From Mongoliitalea daihaiensis (lineage in GTDB: Bacteria > Bacteroidota > Bacteroidia > Cytophagales > Cyclobacteriaceae), in the NCBI RefSeq assembly GCF_021596945.1, contig NZ_CP063779.1:1211592-1275591 (forward strand): a stretch of 64,000 nt of DNA, read 5' to 3'. Both the position numbers and the translations under genes were made by a program. The notes beneath the pieces were generated by a model. The model had not been told where the DNA came from and did no database searches. It saw only the letters and a program-made list of their open reading frames with translations. Each line of letters begins with the position of its first letter. Within the stretch, counting starts at the first letter, position 1. Shown here one piece after another: positions 1-9,283 of this stretch.

Positions 1-702
1 AATAATAAACGCGTCAGATGTACAGGGTAGGATACTTTTGGTAAAGTGATAGGCTTTTCCATAGAATATCATTTCTGCCAATAATGAATTTTGATTCAAA
101 TCTGTCTCATTAAAAAAAGAGGAGATCGCAGTTACAATATTTGGCACGATATAGTCCCGATCATAGCGTTTACTGATGTATTGCGGAAGATCCGGTGGTT
201 GAAAGCGGTGGGTAGGTGGGAGGTAGTAATCTAGGCCAATGACTATGATATCCTCAGTAACCACGATATCTGAGCTGAAACCACTGACAAAGGTGTATAT
301 TTTTGGAATTTTAAATTCGGGGAAATAATAGCTGATATGTGCAAAGGCATTTTCTAACTCCTCTCTGAGACTATCGATGTTTGGGTATTCATTCTTGACC
401 TCCTCATACAGTTCTACCATGATGCTATCCTGGTGAATTATCCATAATTCTTCTGCCAATTCTTCCTTGGAAGCGTAACTGTTGACCAAGAGGTATTTTT
501 CTGCGAACAAGGGATGCGCCTCCAACAAATATAAAATCTCTGCCTGATCTGCTGCTTCAAAAAAAGCATCTTCTAATCGTTCAATCGTAAGGGTTGGTCT
601 AACTGCCAAAATTTCCTCATCAAGTTCACAAGGTTTCTGTTCTTGTTTGCAGGAATAAAGAAAGAAGAAAAAAAACAGTGGCCAAATCCAAGTATCTTTC
701 AT
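1..702 (-). CDS. gldB: Gliding motility lipoprotein GldB (5' part; runs off the window)
   Basis: The reading frame starts at the ATG at 702 and stays open to base 1, giving 234 residues; the 3' end lies outside the window (the family is usually about 320 residues). The N-terminus is a lipoprotein signal: a hydrophobic stretch rich in Phe, then LYSC with the lipobox Cys near residue 18. Further on, the segments DLPQYISKRYDRDYIVPN and LLAEMIFYGKAYHF resemble conserved parts of GldB. GldB is an essential gliding lipoprotein in Flavobacterium, and homologues also occur in non-gliding Bacteroidota. It is divergent from the fasciclin gene. The family call rests on remembered motif similarity. Confidence 0.8.
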   Translation of the reverse strand, partial: MKDTWIWPLFFFFFLYSCKQEQKPCELDEEILAVRPTLTIERLEDAFFEAADQAEILYLLEAHPLFAEKYLLVNSYASKEELAEELWIIHQDSIMVELYEEVKNEYPNIDSLREELENAFAHISYYFPEFKIPKIYTFVSGFSSDIVVTEDIIVIGLDYYLPPTHRFQPPDLPQYISKRYDRDYIVPNIVTAISSFFNETDLNQNSLLAEMIFYGKAYHFTKSILPCTSDAFII

Positions 703-720
703 ATTATTTACTTTTCTATT

Positions 721-754
721 CAAATTTACGGTTAAACTGTGAAAATTCATCAAA
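721..754 (-). promoter_or_regulatory. Candidate gldB promoter (TTG-N22-TAAATTTG)
   Basis: On the minus strand TAAATTTG (728 to 721) matches the Bacteroidota -7 consensus TAnnTTTG exactly, and a TTTG lies at 754 to 751, 22 bases upstream. The gldB start codon follows 19 bases downstream of the box. In AT-rich DNA such matches arise by chance, so this is only suggestive. Confidence 0.4.
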
Positions 755-822
755 TAGGTTAGAAGTGTACAAATTTATCGTGATTTTTGTTGGCTACATT
801 CATCTGATGAACTATCAAAGTC

Positions 823-2172
823 ATGAAAAATTTTAGTGTAATCGTTCGCTTTTTGTGCTTTATAAGTGTGTTAGCGATATTTTTATGCTGTAATTCTGAA
901 GATATGCCAACTTCACAAGAAGGCTCTCTTTGGGAAATCATTGAAGCTGAACCAGATTTTTCATTGTTGCGTACAGCAGTGAGACGTGCAGGCTTAGATT
1001 CTGCTTTGAGGGCTGTTGGGCCGATTACTCTTTTTGCTCCTACCAATGCAGGTGTTGAAAGGACTCTGCAGGAGTTGGGGGTCAGTAATATCAATCAGGT
1101 TCCTGTTGATTTCTTACAAGCGGTCTTACTTTACCATATCCTTCCTGGAAGAAATTTGAGTTCGTTGTTATCAACTGGCACCAAAGAAACCCTACTTCCT
1201 GGGTTTATTTTGAACATTCAAGTAGGGGGAAATGTGATTCGGTTAAATGAGGAATACCAAGTTACCACTGCAAATGTGGATGCTCGTAATGGGGTTTTGC
1301 ATATCATTGACGGAATGATGATTCCCCCCACCAATACCTTGTTAGATGTAGCACAAGAAAACGGATATACTACTTTTGTAGCTGCAGTTGTAGCTGCGGG
1401 ATTAGAAGAGCAATTAGTTCAGGAAGGTCCCTTCACACTGATGGTTCCTAGCAACGCAGCTTTTGCAGCATATTTTACGGCGAATAATTTATCAGTGAAT
1501 GAATTTCTTAATTCACCGAATTTACAGGAAATTTTAGGTTACCATATGATCCCTGGTCTTTTGCAGTCTTCTGCGTTTCAGCGGGATGAGCGCAATACAC
1601 TGTTGGATATTCCGATGTATTTCAGTCAAGCTCCCAACGGTAACTTTTTCCTAAATGGACTTTCCCGTATTACCCAAACTAATCAGGCTGCTGATAATGG
1701 ACTCATCCATGAGATTGATCAGGTGATTATCCAACCCACGCAAAATATTGCTGAATATTTATTGGCCCAGACACTTTCTGCCAATCCTGAGTTTTCAATG
1801 TTGGTAAAAGCATTGAACCGAGCAGCCTTATTGGAAGTATTTGTTGGCAGATTTGAGGATAATTTCACTTTGTTAGCCCCCACCGACCAAGCATTTCAAG
1901 CATTATTAGAATCATTGGATGTTTCAAGCGTAGATGATATTCCTGTAGAGACTCTTACTTCAGTTTTATTGTATCATGTAATTGATGAACGATTCTTTGT
2001 ACCTGATTTGCGCGAAGGTGCGAGCATTCCTACCTTACTTGAAGGTGCTTCAGTACAGGTAAATTTGGCTGATAACAAAATCAATAATGCTCTTTTAATT
2101 CCTGCTAAGAGAAATATTTTGACTGAAAATGGTGTAATTCACGGAATTGATCAAGTACTTATTCCAGAATAA
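823..2172 (+). CDS. Fasciclin (FAS1) domain lipoprotein, three tandem domains
   Basis: This 449-residue protein has a lipoprotein signal peptide (hydrophobic residues 5-22, then LCC). Three FAS1 repeats follow, at roughly residues 34-168, 169-305 and 306-449. Each repeat has the FAS1 pattern: an early FTLLAPT-like motif (LFAPTNAG, LMVPSNAAF, LLAPTDQAF), a central YHxI/YHVI motif, and a terminal NGxxHxID motif (NGVLHIID, NGLIHEID, NGVIHGID). FAS1 domains generally mediate adhesion or extracellular matrix contacts, so an envelope or surface adhesion role is inferred. The radical SAM gene starts 4 bases after its stop codon, so the two are probably co-transcribed. The ATG at 823 directly precedes the signal peptide. 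Confidence 0.93.
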   Translation: MKNFSVIVRFLCFISVLAIFLCCNSEDMPTSQEGSLWEIIEAEPDFSLLRTAVRRAGLDSALRAVGPITLFAPTNAGVERTLQELGVSNINQVPVDFLQAVLLYHILPGRNLSSLLSTGTKETLLPGFILNIQVGGNVIRLNEEYQVTTANVDARNGVLHIIDGMMIPPTNTLLDVAQENGYTTFVAAVVAAGLEEQLVQEGPFTLMVPSNAAFAAYFTANNLSVNEFLNSPNLQEILGYHMIPGLLQSSAFQRDERNTLLDIPMYFSQAPNGNFFLNGLSRITQTNQAADNGLIHEIDQVIIQPTQNIAEYLLAQTLSANPEFSMLVKALNRAALLEVFVGRFEDNFTLLAPTDQAFQALLESLDVSSVDDIPVETLTSVLLYHVIDERFFVPDLREGASIPTLLEGASVQVNLADNKINNALLIPAKRNILTENGVIHGIDQVLIPE

Positions 2173-2176
2173 AACC

Positions 2177-3187
2177 ATGTATTTTTCTAAGAAAAGAATC
2201 CAATTGCTCGGTTATTGGCAGCATCTTAATGTTGCTAAAGTCTGGAATTTATTTCGGTTGTATGTTTCTTTTCAAATTTCCCGTTTGATTCAAAAACCAT
2301 GGATATGGGGAGTACCGGCTACTTTATCCATTGAACCAACTACAAGCTGCAACCTGAGGTGCCCGGAATGTCCCAGCGGACTCCGGAGTTTTACCCGACC
2401 CACAGGGATGATTGATTTGAGCTTGTTTGAAAAGATCATTCAGGAAAACCACAAGCATCTCCACTATTTGCACGTTTACTTTCAAGGGGAGCCTTTTTTG
2501 CACCCTTATTTTACTAAGCTGATTGAAATAGCGCAAGCATATCAGGTGTATACTGCTACATCCACCAATGCGCATTATTTGACAGAAGCCAATGTGGATA
2601 AAACATTGAATTCAGGTCTTAGACAGTTGATCGTTTCGGTGGATGGAATTACTCAAGAAATCTATCAAAATTACCGTATTAGGGGAAAGCTTCAGAAAGT
2701 TGAAGAGGGAATTCGCCGATTGATGCAAACCAGAAATAATCAAAAGCTTAGGTACCCCTATGTCATCCTTCAGTTTTTGGTGACAGGAGTCAATGAGCAT
2801 CAAATCCCTGCGTTATTGGAATGGAGCAAAGGACTAGGGATAGATGAATTGCAGTTGAAGAGTACCCAAATTTATAACTTTGAAAATGGCTCTCCCCTGA
2901 TACCCACCCAACAAGCATATTCTCGATATGTTGCTGATGGACAGGGAAAATGGAAATTGAAACATGAGCCTGAGAATAAATGCTGGAGAATGTGGCAAGG
3001 CGCTGTGATCACTTGGGATGGCAGGGTGGTTCCTTGTTGCTTTGATAAGGACGCCAAGCATGTTTTTGGTACCGTTCAAGAGGAATCTTTAGAGTCTATC
3101 TGGAACAACTCCTTGTACCATGCTTTTCGTACCCAGCTATTGGCAGACCGCAGTCAGATTGATATTTGCAGTAATTGTACTGAGTGA
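2177..3187 (+). CDS. Radical SAM/SPASM domain protein
   Basis: This is a 336-residue protein starting at the ATG at 2177; an upstream TTG at 2147 lies inside the fasciclin gene and is less likely. The radical SAM cluster motif CNLRCPEC (CxxxCxxC) sits near residue 61, after the typical LSIEPTTS lead-in. A C-terminal Cys-rich SPASM-type region follows (CWRMWQGA, WDGRVVPCCFD, and a final CSNC), which would bind an auxiliary iron-sulfur cluster. SPASM members often modify peptides or small molecules, but the substrate cannot be read from sequence. No small Cys-rich precursor peptide was seen nearby. Its position between the fasciclin gene and the polysaccharide locus suggests, without proving, an envelope-related role. 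Confidence 0.88.
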   Translation: MYFSKKRIQLLGYWQHLNVAKVWNLFRLYVSFQISRLIQKPWIWGVPATLSIEPTTSCNLRCPECPSGLRSFTRPTGMIDLSLFEKIIQENHKHLHYLHVYFQGEPFLHPYFTKLIEIAQAYQVYTATSTNAHYLTEANVDKTLNSGLRQLIVSVDGITQEIYQNYRIRGKLQKVEEGIRRLMQTRNNQKLRYPYVILQFLVTGVNEHQIPALLEWSKGLGIDELQLKSTQIYNFENGSPLIPTQQAYSRYVADGQGKWKLKHEPENKCWRMWQGAVITWDGRVVPCCFDKDAKHVFGTVQEESLESIWNNSLYHAFRTQLLADRSQIDICSNCTE

Positions 3188-3382
3188 TTGCTTGAGATGT
3201 ACATTTCCAAGATAAAGAGGCATTTTTAACCAAGTATGCAGGCTAATCTTTATATTTACGGCTGTTTTAAGAGGTTTTTTCGGAATTTGGCAAGGTAGCT
3301 GCATTCTGAAATTGCTTTTTCTGCCAAAGTTTTGCGAAAAAAGCAAGTAATCATGGGATTGATCGATAGACCAAATACGTTC

Positions 3383-5983
3383 ATGCGTTTGAATAAACTA
3401 GTACTTAGCCTTGTATTTTTAATAGGTTTTTGGATGCTGCCGCCGCAAGTCAGTCAGGCACAGTCTATGGCAGATATTGCCAACATCAAAGTGGATGAAT
3501 TATCCGATGATCAACTGCAGGAGCTTGTCCGAAGGGCTTCTGAAGCAGGTCTTTCCGAGTCTCAGCTCTTGCAAATGGCTCGTTTGAGAGGTGTGCCAGT
3601 GCCAGAACTTGAAAAATTGAAGAGGCGATTGGAGCAATTGGATACGGCAGTATCAAGTAGAACTTCAGCGACAGCTTCCAAGCGGGATCCCCGCAGGCAA
3701 ATGGATTTCAATGAAATCACACAAGGATTATTCAAGTATCAAGAGGATATCGATGAGCTTGCTGCTTCCACTTCGGTATCTCCTATTTTTGGGATTGACT
3801 TATTTTACAACAAAAATAGAAGGCTTACCTTTGAGCCAAATATCAATTTGCCCACGCCTAAAAGCTATATCCTTGGTCCAGGGGATATGATTTACATTGA
3901 TATTTACGGGCAATCGGAGCAGTATTACGAAGCAGTGGTCAATCCGGACGGCTTTGTTTTGTTGGATAATATTGGACCTATCAGTGTTTCGGGTAAAAGC
4001 ATTGAGGAGGCAACAGGCATCATCAAAAGCCGTGTTGGTAATTTTTACACGGGTCTGAGAGGAAATAATCCCAATACATTTTTGCAAGTGACTTTGGGTA
4101 ACGTACGGACCATTAAGGTTCATTTGGTAGGCGAGCTTCGTTTGCCAGGGACTTTTACCCTTAGTGCGTTTTCCTCAGTTTTCAACGCCCTATTTGCAGC
4201 CGGTGGTCCAAGTGAAAATGGAACCTTTCGAAACATAAAAGTGATGCGGTCCGGCAGGCAGGTTGCTGTAATTGACGTATATGAATTTTTGGTTCAAGGA
4301 AAAGCCAACCTGGATTTTCAATTGCAAGATCAGGATGTGATTTTGGTTGAACCTTTCTTAGGAAGAGTTCAGGTCAAAGGAGAAGTTAAACGTCCAAAAA
4401 TATTTGAAATTAAGAATGGAGAAACCTTTGAAGATGTCTTAACCTTTGCCGGAGGATTTACCGATGAAGCCTATAAAGATCGGATTTCAGTCAGCAGAGT
4501 CTCAGGTAAAGAGCGTGCCGTTTCCGATATCTTTTTGAATCAAATGGGCATGTTTATAGCCAAAGGAGGGGATGAATACGAGATTGGGAAAATTTTGGGA
4601 AGGTATCAAAATAGAGTTCAGATCAAAGGGGCAGTTTTCAGGGAAGGAAATTTTGCTTTGCAGGAAGGGATGACTTTGAAGCAATTGATTGCTTTAGCAG
4701 ATGGGTTGAGGGGAGATGCATTTATGGGTAGAGCGAGTATCCTTCGAACGTTCGATGACCTTAGTACAGAAGTTTTGACAGTAAATTTGCAAGGAGTATT
4801 GGCGGGCACTGCTCAAGACATACCATTAAAAAGAGAAGATGTAATCCGGATATCATCCTTGTATGACTTGCAGGATGAGTTCTATGTGCAGATCAATGGA
4901 GAAGTGAAAAACCCTGGAACTTATCCTTTTTCTAAAGGGATGAGTGTAGAAGAATTGATCGTAATGGCCGGAGGATTAAGGGAGGCTGCGAATGTGAATA
5001 CTGTAGAGATTGCTCGGAGGTCTGAGCAAACTGGGGCAGGAACATTCGCTGATTTGATACAGGTAAGAGTCAATCCTACGCTTGGTATTTCGGAAAATGG
5101 TGAAGTCTTGCAGCCATTTGACCGGGTGATTGTCCGAAGAAAACCAAATTTCAATCTCGACAAAGTAGTTCAGGTGGAGGGACAGGTGAACTCTCCTGGT
5201 TATTTTGCTGTGGAATCAGCAGAAGAACGCATCTCAGACTTGGTTTCAAGGGCGGGTGGTTTGACAGCTTTTGCCTATGCTGAGGGAGCTACATTGATTC
5301 GACGTACGGAGTTTTTTGAAACAGAGTCCGAGCAAATTCGACGAAACCGAAACCTTCAAGATTTACAAGACCGCTTACTTGCGGACCCCAACAATACCGA
5401 GGCGCAGGAATTGTTGGTAGAGCGTTTGTTTAGGGACTTGGGAAATAGGCCGCTAGATTTGACGGAAGGAAGTAAAGCGGCAGAATCTAAGAGAGAATCC
5501 ATTACGTCCATTTCTGAGACTAAAGCAGATGTAGCGCCCATCCGGATTCGTCAGACCGAAGCAGTTGCTATTGATTTGGCAGCAATTATGCGAAATCCAG
5601 GTTCAGATTTAGATTTGATTTTGGAAGAAGGGGATATTCTTTCCATACCTAAGCAGCTCCAGACAGTGCGAATGAGAGGGGATGTCGTCTATCCGGCGAC
5701 TGTTCGTTTTCAAAAAGAGCGCGGCGCGACCTATTATATCAATCGTGCAGGCGGGTTTGACATTCGTGCGAATAGAAAAAGAACTTATGTAGTCTATGCC
5801 AATGGAGAAGTTGCTCGAACAAGAAGTTTCCTGGGAATCAGAGCCTATCCACAAGTTCGCCCAGGAGCCGAAATAATCATACCAACCAAAGGTCCTCGAA
5901 TACCTGTCAGACCAGGTGAATTGGTAGGTATTGCTACAGGCTTGGCGACCCTGGTATTGGTAGTGACTCAAATCAATCCTTAA
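3383..5983 (+). CDS. Outer-membrane polysaccharide export protein with six SLBB repeats (Wza family)
   Basis: The product is 866 residues from the ATG at 3383, which places a signal peptide (VSQAQS cleavage region) right at the N-terminus; an in-frame ATG at 3353 would add ten residues. A helical region (about 29-110) is followed by a polysaccharide export domain (about 155-245) with the hallmark YILGPGDMIYIDIYG. Six SLBB-type beta-grasp repeats then begin with VHLVGEL, VQVKGEV, VQIKGAV, VQINGEV, VQVEGQV and VRMRGDV. A hydrophobic C-terminal helix (about 845-863) could span the outer membrane, as in Wza. It is more than twice the length of E. coli Wza, which is common in Bacteroidota. It heads the polysaccharide operon, with the Wzz-like gene two bases downstream. 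Confidence 0.93.
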   Translation: MRLNKLVLSLVFLIGFWMLPPQVSQAQSMADIANIKVDELSDDQLQELVRRASEAGLSESQLLQMARLRGVPVPELEKLKRRLEQLDTAVSSRTSATASKRDPRRQMDFNEITQGLFKYQEDIDELAASTSVSPIFGIDLFYNKNRRLTFEPNINLPTPKSYILGPGDMIYIDIYGQSEQYYEAVVNPDGFVLLDNIGPISVSGKSIEEATGIIKSRVGNFYTGLRGNNPNTFLQVTLGNVRTIKVHLVGELRLPGTFTLSAFSSVFNALFAAGGPSENGTFRNIKVMRSGRQVAVIDVYEFLVQGKANLDFQLQDQDVILVEPFLGRVQVKGEVKRPKIFEIKNGETFEDVLTFAGGFTDEAYKDRISVSRVSGKERAVSDIFLNQMGMFIAKGGDEYEIGKILGRYQNRVQIKGAVFREGNFALQEGMTLKQLIALADGLRGDAFMGRASILRTFDDLSTEVLTVNLQGVLAGTAQDIPLKREDVIRISSLYDLQDEFYVQINGEVKNPGTYPFSKGMSVEELIVMAGGLREAANVNTVEIARRSEQTGAGTFADLIQVRVNPTLGISENGEVLQPFDRVIVRRKPNFNLDKVVQVEGQVNSPGYFAVESAEERISDLVSRAGGLTAFAYAEGATLIRRTEFFETESEQIRRNRNLQDLQDRLLADPNNTEAQELLVERLFRDLGNRPLDLTEGSKAAESKRESITSISETKADVAPIRIRQTEAVAIDLAAIMRNPGSDLDLILEEGDILSIPKQLQTVRMRGDVVYPATVRFQKERGATYYINRAGGFDIRANRKRTYVVYANGEVARTRSFLGIRAYPQVRPGAEIIIPTKGPRIPVRPGELVGIATGLATLVLVVTQINP

Positions 5984-5985
5984 TT

Positions 5986-7053
5986 ATGGCATCCAATAAT
6001 CACTTTGTAGACGATAAAATCACCTTGCGGGAATTGGTTCTCCGGTTAAAATTTTGGATAGGATATTTCATTAGTCAGTGGAAGCTTTTATTCTTAGCAG
6101 CTTTCATTGGGGGTGCTCTTGGTGCTGTGGCCTCTTGGATCAAAAAACCGGTGTATCATGCAAGTACGTCCTTCGTATTGGAAGAGTCTGATACGGGAGG
6201 CTTGGGTCAAATGTCTGGTTTAGCTTCTTTGGTTGGTGTCAATTTGGGTCCATTGGGAGGCTCTTCCGGGCTTTTTCAAGGAGACAATATCATGGAGCTC
6301 TATAAGTCCGACAATATGTTGGGTAAAACACTCCTCAGCCCATTTGATGACGATCAATTATTAATTGACCGTTTCATTGACTTCAATGAGTTGACGCCAA
6401 AGTGGGAAAAAAAGGTTGATTTATCCCAATTGGATTTCCGAATACCGAGGGAATCCTTTAGCATTCAGCAAGATTCCGTAGTCAAAGTGATATCCAAAAT
6501 GATTCGGGAAAGACAGCTTTCTGTGGAAAAACCAAACCGTAAGCTTACCATCATCCAAGTGAACGTCTCTTCCAAAGATGAGAAGTTTGCGAAGGTCTTC
6601 AATGAGCGTTTGGTAGAAAATGTCAACAGTTTTTACTTTGAGACTAAAACAAAGAAGACTGCCGAAAATTTACAGATTCTCCAAGTTCAGGCAGACTCTG
6701 TCCGGAAAATTTTGGATGATAACTTGGTTCAATATGCTTCTTTCTCAGACCGTGTTCCCAATGCGAACCCCTTGATGCAGTCTGGTACAGTAGAGGGGAG
6801 AAAAAGACAAATTGATATACAGGCAACTTCCGCGATTTATGCAGAGGTAGTGAAGAATTTAGAGATTGCTAAAGTTAATCACCGCAATAATTCCCCTTTG
6901 ATTCAGCTAGTGGATGAGGCCCGTTATCCCATTCCTCGTTCCGAACTGAAGTTAAGCAAAGGCGTGGTTTTGGGAGGCTTGATTGCTGTGTTTTTGGTCT
7001 TCATTTTGCTTTATGTGCGTAAAATCTACGAATTGCATGTGCAACCTAGATGA
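5986..7053 (+). CDS. Wzz/Wzc-type chain-length determinant protein, no kinase domain
   Basis: This 355-residue inner-membrane protein has one transmembrane helix near residues 34-53 (FLAAFIGGALGAVASWI) and a second near 325-345, just after a Pro-rich PIPRSELKLSKG segment. That arrangement is typical of Wzz/GumC polysaccharide co-polymerases. The periplasmic part is predicted to be mostly helical. The cytoplasmic C-terminus ends about ten residues after the second helix, so the BY-kinase domain of Wzc proteins is absent. It is expected to set polymer length and to couple Wzy to the SLBB exporter encoded two bases upstream. No kinase or phosphatase partner is visible in the locus. Confidence 0.88.
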   Translation: MASNNHFVDDKITLRELVLRLKFWIGYFISQWKLLFLAAFIGGALGAVASWIKKPVYHASTSFVLEESDTGGLGQMSGLASLVGVNLGPLGGSSGLFQGDNIMELYKSDNMLGKTLLSPFDDDQLLIDRFIDFNELTPKWEKKVDLSQLDFRIPRESFSIQQDSVVKVISKMIRERQLSVEKPNRKLTIIQVNVSSKDEKFAKVFNERLVENVNSFYFETKTKKTAENLQILQVQADSVRKILDDNLVQYASFSDRVPNANPLMQSGTVEGRKRQIDIQATSAIYAEVVKNLEIAKVNHRNNSPLIQLVDEARYPIPRSELKLSKGVVLGGLIAVFLVFILLYVRKIYELHVQPR

Positions 7054-7071
7054 ACCCAATAACCGCTAAGC

Positions 7072-8388
7072 ATGCTGGAGAAACTCTCTTCCTTCCCTGT
7101 TGGGTCTTATATCCGAAATAAATCCATTCAGAATTTTATTTTTCTGGTGGTGATCCAAGCATCCAATATGCTGATCTCCATCATGTCTATGCCCTTATTG
7201 CTACGCTCCATCGGGGTAGATCAATTTGGTTTGGTTAACCTTGCCTTATCCGTGATTATATTTACCAATATTATCGTTGGCTTCGGTTTTAATATCAGTG
7301 CACCGAGGGAGGTTGCAATTTTTCAGGATGAGTCCAAAAAATTATCAAGTATTGCCTCACAAGTGCTTTTTACGCGCTTGGCCTTGGCTGCTGTTACCGC
7401 CTTATCTCTTTGGATTGCTGCTTATGCCCTTAATTTTTTCAAAGATTATAAAGAAATCCTGATGTTTTCTACCGTTCTTCTTTTTTCAGAAGCTACCCTC
7501 CCATTGTGGTTTTTTCAGGGGATGGAGAAAATGAAATTGATTTCTGTAACCAATATCTTTAGTAAGCTGCTTTTTTTGTTTGGAATTGTATTATTTATCC
7601 AAGCTCCAGAACATGCGAAGTGGGTGAATTTAATTCTAGGATCTTCCGCCTTGCTCTTGAATATCTTTTTGTTGATATACATGCGCTTTGCTATGCAGAT
7701 TCATTTTTTTTGGCCAACAATACAAACCATCTGGCATTCCCTTCGGGATAATGTGTACCTCTTTCTGTCCAATATTGCTTCTCATATTTCCGTTAATGGG
7801 GGATTGATTATATTAAGTTTCTTTGGAAATGATACCACCTTGGGGATGTTTAGCTTGGCTGAAAAAATCACTATGGTATTGCGATTGCTACCCACCTTGA
7901 TCATTCAGGCGGTCTATCCCAATGCCTCCAAGTTGTATGAAGTCGATCAGGAAGCCTTTATCAAGTTTGTTTCAAAAGCTTATGTGATTGGGATAGGATT
8001 GGCATTAATAGTCTCAACGGCCACATTTTTCTCCGCAGGATTTATAGTTGAATTATTGGCAAAAAATCGCCTCGAGGAATCTGTGATGTACCTTAAAATT
8101 CTATCCTTTATACCATTTTTAGCTTCTCTGAATATCATCAATGGGGTCATCCTTTTTGTAGCTAACCAAAAAGAGCTACTCTTTAAAGCTTCTTGGTTGA
8201 TGTGTGCGTACATGGTGGTGATAGCCTCACTCTTGACCGCACAATATGGCGGTATTGGGCTTTGTTTTGCGCTTCTATCATCAGAAGTTATTATTTTCAT
8301 CGTATATTCTTATCTCATCTATACCCGTAATCAATCTTTAGTACATGCCTTTGCACAACGAATCCTCCGTCGCGATAATCATTCTTAA
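7072..8388 (+). CDS. Polysaccharide flippase (Wzx-like, MOP superfamily)
   Basis: This 438-residue polytopic protein has about twelve predicted hydrophobic helices. The N-terminal helix pair contains SMPLLLRSIGVDQFGLVNLA, the usual start of Wzx/RfbX flippases. Flippases of this family move undecaprenyl-diphosphate-linked repeat units across the inner membrane. The gene lies 18 bases after the chain-length gene, and its last 44 bases overlap the following glycosyltransferase, implying translational coupling. No catalytic signature exists for this family, so the call rests on topology, the N-terminal pattern and the locus. Confidence 0.88.
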   Translation: MLEKLSSFPVGSYIRNKSIQNFIFLVVIQASNMLISIMSMPLLLRSIGVDQFGLVNLALSVIIFTNIIVGFGFNISAPREVAIFQDESKKLSSIASQVLFTRLALAAVTALSLWIAAYALNFFKDYKEILMFSTVLLFSEATLPLWFFQGMEKMKLISVTNIFSKLLFLFGIVLFIQAPEHAKWVNLILGSSALLLNIFLLIYMRFAMQIHFFWPTIQTIWHSLRDNVYLFLSNIASHISVNGGLIILSFFGNDTTLGMFSLAEKITMVLRLLPTLIIQAVYPNASKLYEVDQEAFIKFVSKAYVIGIGLALIVSTATFFSAGFIVELLAKNRLEESVMYLKILSFIPFLASLNIINGVILFVANQKELLFKASWLMCAYMVVIASLLTAQYGGIGLCFALLSSEVIIFIVYSYLIYTRNQSLVHAFAQRILRRDNHS

Positions 8389-9283
8389 TTGGAATGGGTA
8401 TGAGCACTCGCGGAACTGTCTGGATTCCTTGGCTAAGCTCACCTACTCTAACTTTCAAGTCTTGTTGGTGGACAATGCTTCCGTTGATGGTTCCGGAACC
8501 CGTCTGAAAGAAGAGTTTCCATCGGTTATATTCCTCCAAAATGAGCAGAATTTGGGCTTCACAGGTGGTAATAATGTAGGGATTACCTATGCGTTGGAGC
8601 ATGGGTTTAGCTATGTGATGCTTTTGAATAATGACACGCTCGTAGCGCCCGATTTTTTAAAACACATGGTAGATATGTTAGCTAATGATGCTTCTATCGG
8701 GATTGTGCAGCCGTTGATTTTATGGATGGAAGATCCAGAAAAAATCTGGAGTGCAGGTGGGGAGTTTCAGCCATGGCTTGGAATTTCCAAGACTAAAGGA
8801 GATCGAGCTGCTTTGGAATCGTATAGGTTTTCTTCCCAAGCATTGGATTGGGTGACTGGGTGTTGTATGCTCGTACCAAGTAAGGTTATCCAAGAGCTTG
8901 GACCTTTGCAGGCATCCTTCTTTGCCTATTTTGAAGACGTGGATTGGTCTTTGAGAATCCGTAAAGCAGGCTATCAACTGCTTTTGTCCAACGAAAGCAT
9001 CATTTACCATGAAGGAAATGCCTCTTCCAAGAAAGCAAGCAAAGAAGGAACCCTTAGTCCTACGGTATTTTATCTACATGCCAGAAATCAATTGTTTTTG
9101 ATTCGTAGGCATCTCTTCTTTCCAGCGATTCTACTTGCTTTTGGTTACCACCTGATCAAGTATTCAGCTTGGATCATGTATTTTTGTTTTCGAGGAAGAT
9201 TCAAAAAAGCCAAAGCTGTCATCAAAGGAATGAAAGATGGATTGCTTTTGGATCATCACGTTAACCGACCGCTATGTCCTTGA
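8345..9283 (+). CDS. Family 2 glycosyltransferase (rhamnosyltransferase-like)
   Basis: This 312-residue GT-A enzyme starts VAIIILNWNGYE and has the nucleotide-binding LLVDNASVDGS motif near residue 40. NLGFTGGNN and LLNNDT, the latter in the DxD position, follow; FEDVDWSLR near residue 200 holds the acidic catalytic pair. A hydrophobic C-terminal segment (about 245-280) may anchor it to the membrane. This subgroup includes rhamnosyltransferases such as WbbL, but the donor sugar cannot be assigned. The start at 8345 lies inside the flippase gene in another frame; this is needed because the conserved ILNWNG strand begins at residue 11. Its 3' end overlaps the next gene by 10 bases. Confidence 0.93.
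   Translation: MPLHNESSVAIIILNWNGYEHSRNCLDSLAKLTYSNFQVLLVDNASVDGSGTRLKEEFPSVIFLQNEQNLGFTGGNNVGITYALEHGFSYVMLLNNDTLVAPDFLKHMVDMLANDASIGIVQPLILWMEDPEKIWSAGGEFQPWLGISKTKGDRAALESYRFSSQALDWVTGCCMLVPSKVIQELGPLQASFFAYFEDVDWSLRIRKAGYQLLLSNESIIYHEGNASSKKASKEGTLSPTVFYLHARNQLFLIRRHLFFPAILLAFGYHLIKYSAWIMYFCFRGRFKKAKAVIKGMKDGLLLDHHVNRPLCP

Noticed and set aside
2147..2176. TTG start for the radical SAM gene
   Set aside because: It would lie inside the fasciclin gene; the ATG at 2177 follows directly after that gene's stop and fits the family N-terminus.
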